Position numbers and translations under genes: made by a program. Below are positions 16,545-25,666 of a DNA stretch of 45,016 nucleotides, in pieces (position 1 is the stretch's first letter; each line of letters starts with the position of its first letter). Under the pieces are notes generated by a model. It saw nothing but the letters and a program-made list of their open reading frames with translations. It had not been told where the DNA came from and made no database searches. This DNA comes from an uncultured Eggerthellaceae bacterium (GTDB taxonomy: Bacteria; Actinomycetota; Coriobacteriia; Coriobacteriales; Eggerthellaceae): positions 1 to 45,016 of the forward strand of contig CAJTVP010000015.1 in the NCBI GenBank assembly GCA_910580205.1, read 5' to 3'.

Positions 16545-17756
16545 ATGGGTAATTGCCTTGTCGCACAATCAGGTGGACCGACCGCGGTCATCAACGCCTC
16601 CCTCGCCGGCGTGATGCGCGCGAACCAGCTCAACCCGCTCTACGATCGCGTCTTGGGCGGGATCCACGGGATCGAAGGCGTGCTGGCGGGCAAGCTCTAT
16701 GATCTGACCGATGTGCCGGCGGATGAGATAGAGATCTTGAAGCAGACCCCCTCCTCCGCCCTGGGGACCTGCCGCTACAAGCTGAAGCGCGGGCAGGATG
16801 AGGACTTCAAGCGGCTCATGGCCGTGATGGACGAGCACGACATCGACGTCATGTTCTACATCGGCGGCAACGACTCCATGGATACCGTTGACGCGCTCTC
16901 CGAATGGGCGGCGCAGACAGGCTCCTCCAAGCGCTTCGTCGGCATCCCGAAAACCGTGGACAACGATCTGGTCCCGCCGGACCACTGCCCCGGATTCCCC
17001 TCGGCGGCGAAACTGGCGAATCTGGTGACCCACGGGACGAAGCTGGATTACGACGCCTACACGCGCCCGGAGGTCTTCGTGCTGGAGACCATGGGGCGGG
17101 ATGCAGGTTGGCTGGCGGCGAGCTGCTGCCTGTCAGGGGATGTGGACCTCCTGGTGCTCCCGGAAGTGGATTTCGATCGGGATGGGTTCCTATCGCGCGT
17201 GCAAGCGAAGATGGATGCTCAGGGAAGCTGCTACATCGTGGTGAGCGAAGGCGCGCATTACGCGAATGGCGGCTATCTGTCCGCCGGAGAGAGCGCGAAT
17301 GACGGATTCGCCCATGCGGTCCTGGGAGGCGCTGCGCTCACGCTGAAGCAGATGATCGTGGATGCGGGCATCGCGCCCAGGGGCGTGGTCCAGGACCTCT
17401 CGCGGGCAGCGCGCTCTTCCAACTTCGCGCAGTCGAAGGTTGATGTGACCGAAGCCTACGAGCTGGGACTGTCCGCCCATGGGCGCTCGGCGGATCCCGC
17501 GTTCACCGCGCAGGTGGTGGGCGTCAAGCGCACCAGCGGGGCTGATGGCGCATACTGCGCGGAATGCTTCGCCGGCCCGGCTTCTGAGTTCGCGAACTAT
17601 GTGAAAGCGTTCCCGAAGGACTGGATCCTCAAGGATTACCAAGGCGTCACCGGTGAAGCCCTTGATTATTTCCGTCCCTTGGTGGCTGGCGAGCCGAACA
17701 TCATCTACGGAGATGCCGGCGTGCCGCTGACCGTGAAGCCCTACAACCTGCGTTGA
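16545..17756 (+). CDS. pfp: Pyrophosphate-type 6-phosphofructokinase
   Basis: A 403-residue phosphofructokinase that phosphorylates fructose 6-phosphate at position 1. The start follows AAAGGAG. The N-terminal phosphate-donor loop reads SGGPTAVINASLAG. The diagnostic residues fit the PPi-dependent branch: GGNDSMDT where ATP enzymes have GGDGS, and PKTVDND where ATP enzymes have PGTIDND, the lysine being the PPi hallmark. MGRDAGWLAA is the fructose-phosphate region. PPi use makes the step reversible and saves ATP, a common trait of anaerobes. It is monocistronic, with a possible -10 at 16502. Donor specificity is predicted from residues and could be confirmed by alignment. Confidence 0.93.
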   Translation: MGNCLVAQSGGPTAVINASLAGVMRANQLNPLYDRVLGGIHGIEGVLAGKLYDLTDVPADEIEILKQTPSSALGTCRYKLKRGQDEDFKRLMAVMDEHDIDVMFYIGGNDSMDTVDALSEWAAQTGSSKRFVGIPKTVDNDLVPPDHCPGFPSAAKLANLVTHGTKLDYDAYTRPEVFVLETMGRDAGWLAASCCLSGDVDLLVLPEVDFDRDGFLSRVQAKMDAQGSCYIVVSEGAHYANGGYLSAGESANDGFAHAVLGGAALTLKQMIVDAGIAPRGVVQDLSRAARSSNFAQSKVDVTEAYELGLSAHGRSADPAFTAQVVGVKRTSGADGAYCAECFAGPASEFANYVKAFPKDWILKDYQGVTGEALDYFRPLVAGEPNIIYGDAGVPLTVKPYNLR

Positions 17757-17888
17757 TGCCCAGCTGACGCGGACCAGGGGGAGCATCGTAGCGCACCCAT
17801 CGGGTGCCAACGGTCAACCGTGCGAACATGAACGGCTGCCCGCACATCCGCCGTCTGAAAGAGAATCTGGTTTGGAGCAGCTTCCGCA
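17757..17888. other. 132-base gap between convergent genes
   Basis: Lies between the 3' ends of pfp and yigZ. It contains a short hairpin GCACCC-ATC-GGGTGC, followed on the plus strand by ACGGT-CA-ACCGT. Neither has a T-tract, so no intrinsic terminator is called. No gene or RNA is recognised. Confidence 0.4.
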
Positions 17889-18527
17889 TCACCCAGAAGA
17901 ATGCGACGGGAGGGCATAAGGCGCGCTGAAGCTCTCTGAGACCGCGATCTGCGCCTTGCCGTGAGCGACCTCCGTGAACAGACGCTCGAACCTTTCCGCA
18001 TCCTCTTCCAGCACGCGCGCCGTGAGCGTCACCGTATCCGTGAAATCAGCGCCCAGCACCGCCGCCCCTGCTTTTTGAGCGGCGCGCATGATGGCGTCAT
18101 AGAGGGGATAGTCCACGGTGATGGAGAGATCCTTGCACTGATCGATCCGCACGATCTCCGCGCGCTCAAGGGCGGCTTGGGCCGCTTGGGTGTAGGCGCG
18201 CACCAAACCTCCAGTGCCCAAGAGCACGCCGCCGAAGTATCGCGTGGTCACGCAGATGACGTCAGAGAGCCCCGCATGCTCAAGCACCTGGAACGTGGGC
18301 AGGCCTGAGGTCTGGGCCGGTTCGCCATCATCGGAATAGCGCGTGCGCCCGTTTTGCAGCAGATAGGCGTAGACGTTGTGACGGGCTTGGCTGTGCTCTT
18401 GGCGGATGCGCTCCAGATGCGCCAGGGCCTCTTCCTCGGAGGACGCAGGGGCCAGATGGGCTATGAAGCGCGACTTCTTCTCGGTGATCTCAGCTTCAAC
18501 GCTCTCCGCGATGGTCTGGTAGGCCAT
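17889..18527 (-). CDS. YigZ/IMPACT family protein (UPF0029)
   Basis: A 212-residue protein of the YigZ/IMPACT family. The N-terminal UPF0029 domain has the hallmark SDDGEPAQTSGLP and TRYFGGVLLGTGGLVRAY (about residues 94-111). A C-terminal DUF1949-like ferredoxin fold follows. Eukaryotic IMPACT regulates the Gcn2 kinase; the bacterial role is unknown, perhaps RNA or nucleotide related. The ATG overlaps the pth stop by one base, so it belongs to the glmU-prs-pth operon. Confidence 0.92.
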   Translation of the reverse strand: MAYQTIAESVEAEITEKKSRFIAHLAPASSEEEALAHLERIRQEHSQARHNVYAYLLQNGRTRYSDDGEPAQTSGLPTFQVLEHAGLSDVICVTTRYFGGVLLGTGGLVRAYTQAAQAALERAEIVRIDQCKDLSITVDYPLYDAIMRAAQKAGAAVLGADFTDTVTLTARVLEEDAERFERLFTEVAHGKAQIAVSESFSAPYALPSHSSG

Positions 18528-19114
18528 CAGTTGAACCTTGACTGCGTGCGCTCAAGCCCCTGCTCCATGAGATGCGGGACCGCTTGGACGCCCGCGTCCA
18601 CTGCTTGCGCGAAAAGCTCCGCCTCTTCGCCGCGAGGGCGCTTGAGCACGTATTCCGCCACCGGCATCCGCCCTGGCGGCCTCCCGATGCCGATGCGCAC
18701 TCGATACCAATCGCGGCACCCCAGCTTGTCGCAGATCGAGCGGAGGCCGTTGTGGCCCGCATGGCCCCCTCCCAACTTCACGCGGATCGCGCCCGCCGGG
18801 ATGTCCAGCTCATCATGGATGACGATGAGCCTGTCCGGCGCTATCCCATGCTGGCGGCAAAGCTTGGATATGGGGCCTCCGCTCGTGTTCATGAAGCTTT
18901 GCGGCATGGCGAACAGCACTTCTTCGCCAGCCAAGCGGCCCTGGGCCATCTTCGCTCCGCATTCGCTCTTCCAGAAGGAGACGCCGCTTTCGCGGGCCAG
19001 CTTCTCCACCACGTCGAAGCCAGCGTTATGGCGCGTATGGGCGTATTCCTCTCCAGGGTTGCCCAGACCCGCCACCAGCCAATCCACCGGCTGCTTTTTG
19101 CCGAAAAAACCCAC
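18527..19114 (-). CDS. pth: Peptidyl-tRNA hydrolase
   Basis: A 195-residue enzyme that cleaves peptidyl-tRNA dropped from ribosomes, recycling tRNA. It uses a GTG start directly after the prs stop codon (no gap), implying coupled translation. Motifs: GLGNPGEEYAHTRHNAGF with the catalytic histidine in RHNAG, MPQSFMNTSG, HDELDIPAG with the catalytic aspartate, and GGGHAGHNGLRSI. Length is normal. The prs-pth order is widespread in bacteria. Confidence 0.96.
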   Translation of the reverse strand: MGFFGKKQPVDWLVAGLGNPGEEYAHTRHNAGFDVVEKLARESGVSFWKSECGAKMAQGRLAGEEVLFAMPQSFMNTSGGPISKLCRQHGIAPDRLIVIHDELDIPAGAIRVKLGGGHAGHNGLRSICDKLGCRDWYRVRIGIGRPPGRMPVAEYVLKRPRGEEAELFAQAVDAGVQAVPHLMEQGLERTQSRFN

Positions 19115-20095
19115 TTACAGAGCGAAATCCGGATCGAAGAGCGAGCTGACCGAACCGTTGTTGTAAACGTTGGCGATGGCGCGCGCGAACAGCGGGGCGA
19201 CGGAGACCACCTTGATCTTGCCCGTTTGGCGCTCCAGGGGCACGGGGATGGTGTCGCAGACCACCACTTCTTCCACCGGCGCGTTCTCAAGCCGCTCATA
19301 GGCGGGACCGGAGAAGACGGGATGCGTGCAGCAGATGTAGACAGCCTCAGCGCCCTTCGCCTTGAGCGTGTCCGCAGCCGCCACGATGGTGCCGCCCGTG
19401 TCTATCATGTCATCGTTGATGATGCAGATCTTGCCGTCAACATCTCCGATGAGCGCCGTGATCTCCGCCTTGTTATGGCCCGGACGGCCCTTGTGCATGA
19501 TGGCCAGGTCCGCCTCCATCATGTCGGAGAGCTTCTTCGCCGCCTTCGCGCGCCCCACATCCGGGGACACGATGCAGACCTTCTCCTTCGGGAAGTTCTT
19601 CGCCTTGAAGTAATCGGCCAGGATGGGAAGAGCTGTCAGATGATCCACCGGCATGTCGAAGAACCCTTGGATCTGGCCTTGGTGCAGGTCGATGGTCATG
19701 ACGCGCGTGATGCCGGATGTGGTGATGAGGTTCGCCACCAGCTTCGCGGTGATGGGCTCCCGAGCGGCCGCCTTGCGATCCTGGCGCGCATAGCCATAGT
19801 GGGTGATGACCGCCGTGATCGTGCGAGCGGAGGCGCGCTTGGCCGCATCCGCCATGATGAGCAGCTCCATGAGCGCGTCGTTCACGTCCGCGTCCCCGTT
19901 GCCGGCCACTGACTGAATGAGGAACACATCCGCCCCGCGCAGGCTCTCCATGTAACGGGCGTAGATCTCACCGTTCGCGAATTTCTCCAGCTTGACGTTG
20001 CCCAGATCCACCCCCAGCTGATCGGCGATCTTCTGGGCCAGCTCCGGGCTGATGGATCCAGAGAACAACGCAAGGGACTTCTGCATCTCGGTCAT
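19115..20095 (-). CDS. prs: Ribose-phosphate pyrophosphokinase
   Basis: Makes PRPP from ribose 5-phosphate and ATP for nucleotide, histidine and tryptophan synthesis. The 326-residue protein starts at the ATG following GAGGAAG. Motifs: FANGEIYARYMESLRGADVF, the catalytic DLHQGQIQGFFDMPVDHL region, VSPDVGRAKAAKKLSD and the PRPP-binding DDMIDTGGTI. Length is typical of class I enzymes. It lies 73 bases after glmU in the same direction. Confidence 0.96.
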   Translation of the reverse strand: MTEMQKSLALFSGSISPELAQKIADQLGVDLGNVKLEKFANGEIYARYMESLRGADVFLIQSVAGNGDADVNDALMELLIMADAAKRASARTITAVITHYGYARQDRKAAAREPITAKLVANLITTSGITRVMTIDLHQGQIQGFFDMPVDHLTALPILADYFKAKNFPKEKVCIVSPDVGRAKAAKKLSDMMEADLAIMHKGRPGHNKAEITALIGDVDGKICIINDDMIDTGGTIVAAADTLKAKGAEAVYICCTHPVFSGPAYERLENAPVEEVVVCDTIPVPLERQTGKIKVVSVAPLFARAIANVYNNGSVSSLFDPDFAL

Positions 20096-20168
20096 GGCGG
20101 CTTCCTCACTTTCCGGCTGCTTCAGGACATTGTACGGCGTGAACGTTCCCGCGCGCTGCGGGCGGATC

Positions 20169-21560
20169 TCATTTCCTATGTTCCGGCACCCAGTGCTCGA
20201 TGACGCGCTCCCGCGCACGGGCGATCACGAGGGCCTCATCCGGGATGTCCGTGGTGATGACCGAACCAGCCCCCACCACCACGTCTTCGCCGATGTTCAC
20301 CGGAGCCACCATCATGGTGTCCGAACCGACGAACGTGCCATCCCCGATATGGGTGGCATGCTTGCGGGCGCCATCGTAGTTGCAGGTGATGGAGCCCGCG
20401 CCGATGTTCACACCCGCTCCGATGGTGGCATCCCCGATGTAGGACAGGTGCGGCACCTTCGAGCCAACGCCTACCGTGGACTTCTTGATCTCCACGTGCG
20501 TGCCCGCTTTCGCGCCTTCGCAGAGGTGCGCCCCTGGACGCAGATAAGCGCGCGGGCCCGTGGTGGCGCCGTCATCTATCCGGGCTTCGTAGGCGATCGT
20601 CTCATCCACCGTGCAGCCCTTCCCGACCACGGTATCGAACAAGCGCGCATCGGGCCCGATGATCGAATCCTCGCCCACGGACGTGGCGCCCATGAGCGTC
20701 ACGTTCTGCAAGAGCGTGACATCCCTCTCAAGGGCCACCTCCGGGCCTATCCAGGCGAGGTCCGGGCTGAGCATGGTCACGCCCGCCTCCATGTGCGCGC
20801 GGTTGATGCGCCGTTGAAGCGCGCGCGTGGCCTCCGCCAGCTGCACGCGGGAGTTGACGCCTGCGCACTCCTCAGGGTCCTCCGTCTCAAGGGCCACCAC
20901 CTTCCTGCCCGTCTCCCGCAGAAGCGCCACGGCGTCCGTGATGTAATACTCCCCTTGGGCGTTGTCGTTCGTGATCTTGGCGAGCGCCTCCCGGAGCGCC
21001 TGGGCATCGAAGCAATAGAATCCGGAATTGCATTCGCGCACGCGCGCTTGGCGCTCATCGGCATCCTTTTGCTCCACGATGGCGACCACATCCCCCGTGG
21101 GGATGTCGGCATCGAAAGAATCCTCACGGATGATGCGGCCGTAGCCGAACGGCTCTTCCAGCCGGAACGTGAGCACCACGCAGGCGGCATCCTCTTGGAT
21201 GCGCGTGTCGATCAGGCGGCGGATGGTGGCGTCGGTGAGCAGAGGGCAATCGCCATAGACGAGAACGACGTTGCCCTGGAAGCCCCTCAAGGCAGGGGCG
21301 GCTATGGCGGCCTTGACGGCATCCCCCGTGCCCAGCTTCTCCTGCTGCACGGCCGTGGACGCGAAGCCATCAACGGCGTTGGCGATCTCGTCGCCATCCG
21401 GGCCCACCACGACCGTGATGTCATCCACTCCCGCCGCTTTGAGGGCTGAAACGGGCCACATCACCAACGGACGGCCCAGGATCTCGAAGAGCACCTTCGG
21501 GTGCTTTGACTTCATGCGCGTGCCGGCACCAGCCGCTAGAACGATGCCTGCTGTCTCCAT
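20169..21560 (-). CDS. glmU: Bifunctional GlmU: N-acetylglucosamine-1-phosphate uridyltransferase / glucosamine-1-phosphate acetyltransferase
   Basis: Produces UDP-N-acetylglucosamine for peptidoglycan. The 463-residue protein begins METAGIVLAAGAGTRMKS after AAGGAGG with ideal spacing. The N-terminal uridyltransferase (about 1-230) shows LAAGAGTRM and YGDCPLL. The C-terminal left-handed beta-helix acetyltransferase (about 250-455) shows hexapeptide repeats and SYIGDATIGAGVNIGAGS, then CNYDG. It probably leads the glmU-prs-pth-yigZ operon, an arrangement shared by many Gram-positive bacteria. Confidence 0.96.
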   Translation of the reverse strand: METAGIVLAAGAGTRMKSKHPKVLFEILGRPLVMWPVSALKAAGVDDITVVVGPDGDEIANAVDGFASTAVQQEKLGTGDAVKAAIAAPALRGFQGNVVLVYGDCPLLTDATIRRLIDTRIQEDAACVVLTFRLEEPFGYGRIIREDSFDADIPTGDVVAIVEQKDADERQARVRECNSGFYCFDAQALREALAKITNDNAQGEYYITDAVALLRETGRKVVALETEDPEECAGVNSRVQLAEATRALQRRINRAHMEAGVTMLSPDLAWIGPEVALERDVTLLQNVTLMGATSVGEDSIIGPDARLFDTVVGKGCTVDETIAYEARIDDGATTGPRAYLRPGAHLCEGAKAGTHVEIKKSTVGVGSKVPHLSYIGDATIGAGVNIGAGSITCNYDGARKHATHIGDGTFVGSDTMMVAPVNIGEDVVVGAGSVITTDIPDEALVIARARERVIEHWVPEHRK

Positions 21561-21623
21561 GGACGGCCCTCCTTGAGCTTCGCGGATCAAAAACCGAAAG
21601 CCATTATAGCCGTGAGCGCGACC

Positions 21624-24600
21624 TCATTCGAGGGACTTCAGGCTTTCGATCATGTCCACCCGCGCCAGCTTCCTCTTCATGAACAGCATCACCACCACCG
21701 CGAACGAGAGCGTCACGAGAAATGCGATCACGAAGCTCATCCCATGGATCTCGCGCCCGAACATCACGTAATCCACTTCCGCCGTCACGATGACGAAGCT
21801 CTCCAGCACGACGCCGAACCCAAGCCCGATGAGCGCGCCCAGGATGGTGAGCAGGATCGTCTCACGATCGATGTACAGATCCACTTCGCGCGGCGTGAAG
21901 CCGAGCACTTTGAGCGTGGCGATCTCCCGCTGGCGCTCGGTTATGTTGATGTTGGTCAGGTTGTAGAGCACGATGAACGCCAAGGCTGCCGCAGCCACCA
22001 CCAGCACCACCACGATCATGTTCACGCTTGAGAGCATCTGGCGGTAGGTGTCTATGATCTCCTTGTTGAAGGAGATGGTCTTCACCTCATCCAGGGCGCC
22101 CACGCTTGAGCGGAACGCCTCGTGTCCTTCCTCGTCATCCTGCACGGAAGCGAAGAACGCATCCGCCACGCTGGGCTCTCCGAACTCATCTTCGTAGACG
22201 GCCTTGTCCATGAAGACGTAGTTCGCCACGTAGTTCTCCACGATGCCGCCTACGGGCATCTCATAGGTGGTTGACGTTGCGTTGCCCATGGAATCCTGCT
22301 CGGCCAAGGTCAGGTAGTCCCCCACGCCGATCCCCAGCAGAGCTCCCAGCTTCTCGGTGATGAGCACGCCGTCTTGGCTGAGCCGCTGCGGCTCATGGCC
22401 CGAACGCGTCCTCATCGTCCAGATCCCTTCGAACCGCTCGTCATCCTCAGGCACGATGAGCGACACGGATACATCAGAATCCTCCGGTCCTGAGGCGAGC
22501 ATGGACTCCATCTGCCCATAGGCGAACAGGCCGTCGCTGCTCTCCTCCATGACCCTCCGAGCATCCTCGCTGAACCCATCTTCTGCGCTCACTTGCACCT
22601 TGTAGTGGACGATCTCCGTGAACTCCTTGTCGATGATGTCGTTGATGGCGTTGTACAGCCCGAATCCCGTGAGCAAGAGCCCGGTGCAGCCAGCGATGCC
22701 GATCACGGTCATGACCAGGCGCTTCTTGTAACGGAAGATGTTGCGGAACGTCACCTTCCAAGAGAACGAGAGCCGCCGCCATAAGGGCGTCACGCGCTCA
22801 AGGAGGATGCGCTTGCCCTCTTTCGGCGCGCGCGGGAGCATGAGCTGGGCAGGGGTTTCCCGAAGGGTGCTGGCCACGGCGAACCATGTGGCGATGAGCG
22901 TCACGCCCACGCCCAGAGCAACGGATGCGAGCGCGATACCGGGCTGGATGGGCATGACCCAGCCGTGGGGAACGCTGTAGATGATGGCATAGGCTTCCAT
23001 GATGACCGGCGGCAGGACCAAGCAGAGGACGAGCACGCCCAGAAGGCTTCCCACGCCGGATGCCAAGAACGCATAGATGAGGTATTTCGACGTGATGCGC
23101 GCCCGGGAATAGCCGAGCGCTTTGAACGTGCCGATGAGCTGCCGCTCCTCCTCCACCATGCGCGTCATGGTGGTGAGCGCCACGAGCGCTGCCACCAAGA
23201 AGAAGATGAACGGGAAGAACGCGGCGATGGAATCCACGCGGTCCGCGTCGGACTCAAAGCTGACCGCGCCGGGATTCTTCGTGCGGTCCATGATGAGCCA
23301 TTCCGGCTCCTTCAGGTCATCGATCTGCGCTTGCGCATCCGAGATCTTCTGCTCCGCCTCCACGAACTGAGCTTCAGCATCCGCGCGCTTCTCCTCATAT
23401 TCAACCAGACCGCGTTCGTATTCCACGCTCCCGGCATCAAGCTGAGTCCGTCCTGAGGCCAGCTCCCGCGCCGCCCCATCCAATTGAGACTGCGCCGCGC
23501 CCAGCTGCTCATCCGCTTGCGCCCTCTTTCGATCCAGCTCCTCTTGCACCGCTGCCAGCTGGGCCTCACCCCCTGCGATCAACTGGAGGTTGGCATCCAG
23601 CTTCGCAAGGTTCTCCTTCGCCATGGAGAACTGATGTTGAAGAGCGGGATCGGTGGGGTTGAGGGCGAGCGCCTGCTCAAGGTTCTTGATGGTTTCCAGA
23701 AGAGCGGCCCTTTGCTGCTCGAGCAGCGCCTTCTGTTCTGCAAGGGAAGCCTTCTGCTCGTCTATCTGAGCTTGCCCCTGGCTGATCTCTTGATCCGCCA
23801 GAGTCCGCTGGTCAGCGAGCTCCTGCCTTCCGGAAGCATAGTCCGCCTCCCCCGAAGCCAGCTTCTGACGGCTCTGCTCCAGCGTGGCCGCCGCATCATC
23901 CAGTTGCTGTTTCGCATCCGCCAGCTGCGCTTCAGCATCCGCTCGCTCCCGTTCGAAGTCTGCGCGCTTCTCATCCAGCTCCGCTTGCGCCTCCGCTTTG
24001 ATGCTGTCCAAGCGAGCGCGCTCGCGAGCAGGAGCGATCCCCTCTATCTCCTTCACCACCTCATCCACGCGCGACTGGTAATCATGGCTGCCTGCGAAGA
24101 GCTCCTTCGCGCCCGAGACGGTGATGAACGCCTCGGTATAAGGCAGATCCGATGCGAACGCGTTCTTTGGCACGTAGAGGAACTGATCCACCGTGCCAGA
24201 GCCCAGAGAGGTGCTCCCCATGGCGGTGGTGGACACGTAATAGGGCGAATGGGCGAAACCGACAACGGTGAAGCTCTGCGCATCCAGCGCATCCTCAAGA
24301 TCCTGCGCGCCTTGGAGGAGGACCACCTCGTCCCCCACTGAGACAGGCGAGCTCATGACGTTGTCAGCCGAGATGATGCATTCATCCTCCGCCACAGGCC
24401 AGCGGCCCTCGGTGAGCGTGAGCTTGTTGATGGCCTCAGGAGACTCTTCGCAGGCCTGAGCCTCCTCTTCGGTGGTGACCGCGCCCTCTCCGGCGGTGGC
24501 ATAAGGCAGCGAATGGATGCGCACCGCGTACTGCTCATCATCAAGAGAGGCCATGGCATCCGTCTCATAGGCGCCCATGACCTCCTCGATCCCTTCTACC

Positions 24601-24833
24601 GCGCGCAAGGCTTCCAGATCCGCATCCTCCAGCCCCAGGGTGGACACGACGCGGATATCCATGAGATCGGTTTGGTCATAATATCCGTCAGCTGCAAGGT
24701 CCATGTCCGGCGCGGTCATGCGAAGGCCCGCATAAAAGCCGCATCCGAGCGCGACGATCCCCATGATGGCGAAGAAACGCCCCAGAGAGTCCCCGATGGA
24801 GCGGAATATCTCTTTGTTGAACACGTTGCCCAT
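21624..24833 (-). CDS. FtsX/MacB-type ABC transporter permease with long extracytoplasmic coiled coil
   Basis: A 1069-residue permease. A first membrane helix (about 18-38) is followed by an extracellular domain, then about 250 residues of charged heptad-like coiled coil (about 255-508, rich in Ala, Gln, Glu, Asp and Lys). An FtsX domain starts near 535 (FFPFIFFLVAALVALTTM), with a second domain and final helices after about 700 and at 955-1060 (MIVVVLVVAAAALAFIVLYNL, then EREIATLKVLGF-like text). Both membrane halves contain a TFKALGY/TLKVLGF coupling motif. It is encoded 24 bases downstream of its ATPase. MacB-type systems act on cell-wall enzymes or export substrates by mechanotransmission; the substrate is unknown. 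Confidence 0.9.
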   Translation of the reverse strand: MGNVFNKEIFRSIGDSLGRFFAIMGIVALGCGFYAGLRMTAPDMDLAADGYYDQTDLMDIRVVSTLGLEDADLEALRAVEGIEEVMGAYETDAMASLDDEQYAVRIHSLPYATAGEGAVTTEEEAQACEESPEAINKLTLTEGRWPVAEDECIISADNVMSSPVSVGDEVVLLQGAQDLEDALDAQSFTVVGFAHSPYYVSTTAMGSTSLGSGTVDQFLYVPKNAFASDLPYTEAFITVSGAKELFAGSHDYQSRVDEVVKEIEGIAPARERARLDSIKAEAQAELDEKRADFERERADAEAQLADAKQQLDDAAATLEQSRQKLASGEADYASGRQELADQRTLADQEISQGQAQIDEQKASLAEQKALLEQQRAALLETIKNLEQALALNPTDPALQHQFSMAKENLAKLDANLQLIAGGEAQLAAVQEELDRKRAQADEQLGAAQSQLDGAARELASGRTQLDAGSVEYERGLVEYEEKRADAEAQFVEAEQKISDAQAQIDDLKEPEWLIMDRTKNPGAVSFESDADRVDSIAAFFPFIFFLVAALVALTTMTRMVEEERQLIGTFKALGYSRARITSKYLIYAFLASGVGSLLGVLVLCLVLPPVIMEAYAIIYSVPHGWVMPIQPGIALASVALGVGVTLIATWFAVASTLRETPAQLMLPRAPKEGKRILLERVTPLWRRLSFSWKVTFRNIFRYKKRLVMTVIGIAGCTGLLLTGFGLYNAINDIIDKEFTEIVHYKVQVSAEDGFSEDARRVMEESSDGLFAYGQMESMLASGPEDSDVSVSLIVPEDDERFEGIWTMRTRSGHEPQRLSQDGVLITEKLGALLGIGVGDYLTLAEQDSMGNATSTTYEMPVGGIVENYVANYVFMDKAVYEDEFGEPSVADAFFASVQDDEEGHEAFRSSVGALDEVKTISFNKEIIDTYRQMLSSVNMIVVVLVVAAAALAFIVLYNLTNINITERQREIATLKVLGFTPREVDLYIDRETILLTILGALIGLGFGVVLESFVIVTAEVDYVMFGREIHGMSFVIAFLVTLSFAVVVMLFMKRKLARVDMIESLKSLE

Positions 24834-24857
24834 GGCTGCGCTTCCGTCTCAGGTCCG

Positions 24858-25559
24858 CTACCACTCAAGCGTGTCAGCCGAGGCGGGATGGCTGTTCACC
24901 TCAACGGCGGAGGCGCGCCCTTCGCGGATATGGATGACGCGATCAGCTATCTTGCAGAACTCAGTGTTGTGCGTGACCATGACCACGGTCTTGCCAGAGC
25001 TTTCGCAGGTGTTCTGCAACAGCTTGATGATGGCTTTGCCCGTGTGCTGATCGAGCGCGCCGGTGGGCTCATCGCAGAGCAAGAGCTTCGGATTCTTGGC
25101 CAGCGCCCTCGCGATGGCCACGCGCTGCTGCTCGCCACCCGACAGCTGCGCGGGAAAGTTGTCCTTGCGCGCGGCAAGGCCCACATCCTCAAGGACCGCG
25201 TCCACATCCAGCGGATCCTTGCAGATCTGGCTCGCCAGCTCCACGTTCTCGCGGGCGGTCAGGTTCTGCACCAAGTTGTAGAACTGGAACACGAAGCCGA
25301 TGTCGTAGCGACGGTAATCCGTCAGCTGCCGCGCGTCATAGGAGCTCACCTCTTGCCCGTCCAACAGGATGGTGCCACCAGTGGCGCTGTCCATGCCGCC
25401 CAGCATGTTGAGGACCGTGGTCTTGCCAGCGCCCGACGGGCCCACGATCACCACGAATTCGCCTTGCTCGATCTCAAAGTCCATGTCATGCACGGCAGCT
25501 ACTTCGACCTGTCCCATGGTATAGATCTTGGAAACGCCTTTGAATTGGACGAATGCCAC
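24858..25559 (-). CDS. ABC transporter ATPase, LolD/MacB type
   Basis: A 233-residue ATPase energising the FtsX permease encoded downstream. The GTG at 25557-25559 follows AGGGAGAG and gives VAFVQFKGVSKIYTMG, the normal family opening; a GTG at 25601 would add an atypical tail. Motifs: Walker A GPSGAGKTT (about 37-45), the signature LSGGEQQRVAIARALA, Walker B LLLCDEPTGALD and the switch HNTEF. The DEPTGALD wording is typical of the MacB/FtsE subgroup. Confidence 0.94.
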   Translation of the reverse strand: MAFVQFKGVSKIYTMGQVEVAAVHDMDFEIEQGEFVVIVGPSGAGKTTVLNMLGGMDSATGGTILLDGQEVSSYDARQLTDYRRYDIGFVFQFYNLVQNLTARENVELASQICKDPLDVDAVLEDVGLAARKDNFPAQLSGGEQQRVAIARALAKNPKLLLCDEPTGALDQHTGKAIIKLLQNTCESSGKTVVMVTHNTEFCKIADRVIHIREGRASAVEVNSHPASADTLEW

Positions 25560-25666
25560 CAGACCCACTCTCCCTTGACAACGAAACGGCTTCGCATCCA
25601 CCGGACGACCTGCATCTCTTCCTCCTCATGATAATCTAGTTCCACTGCTAAAGGGAAAGGATCATC

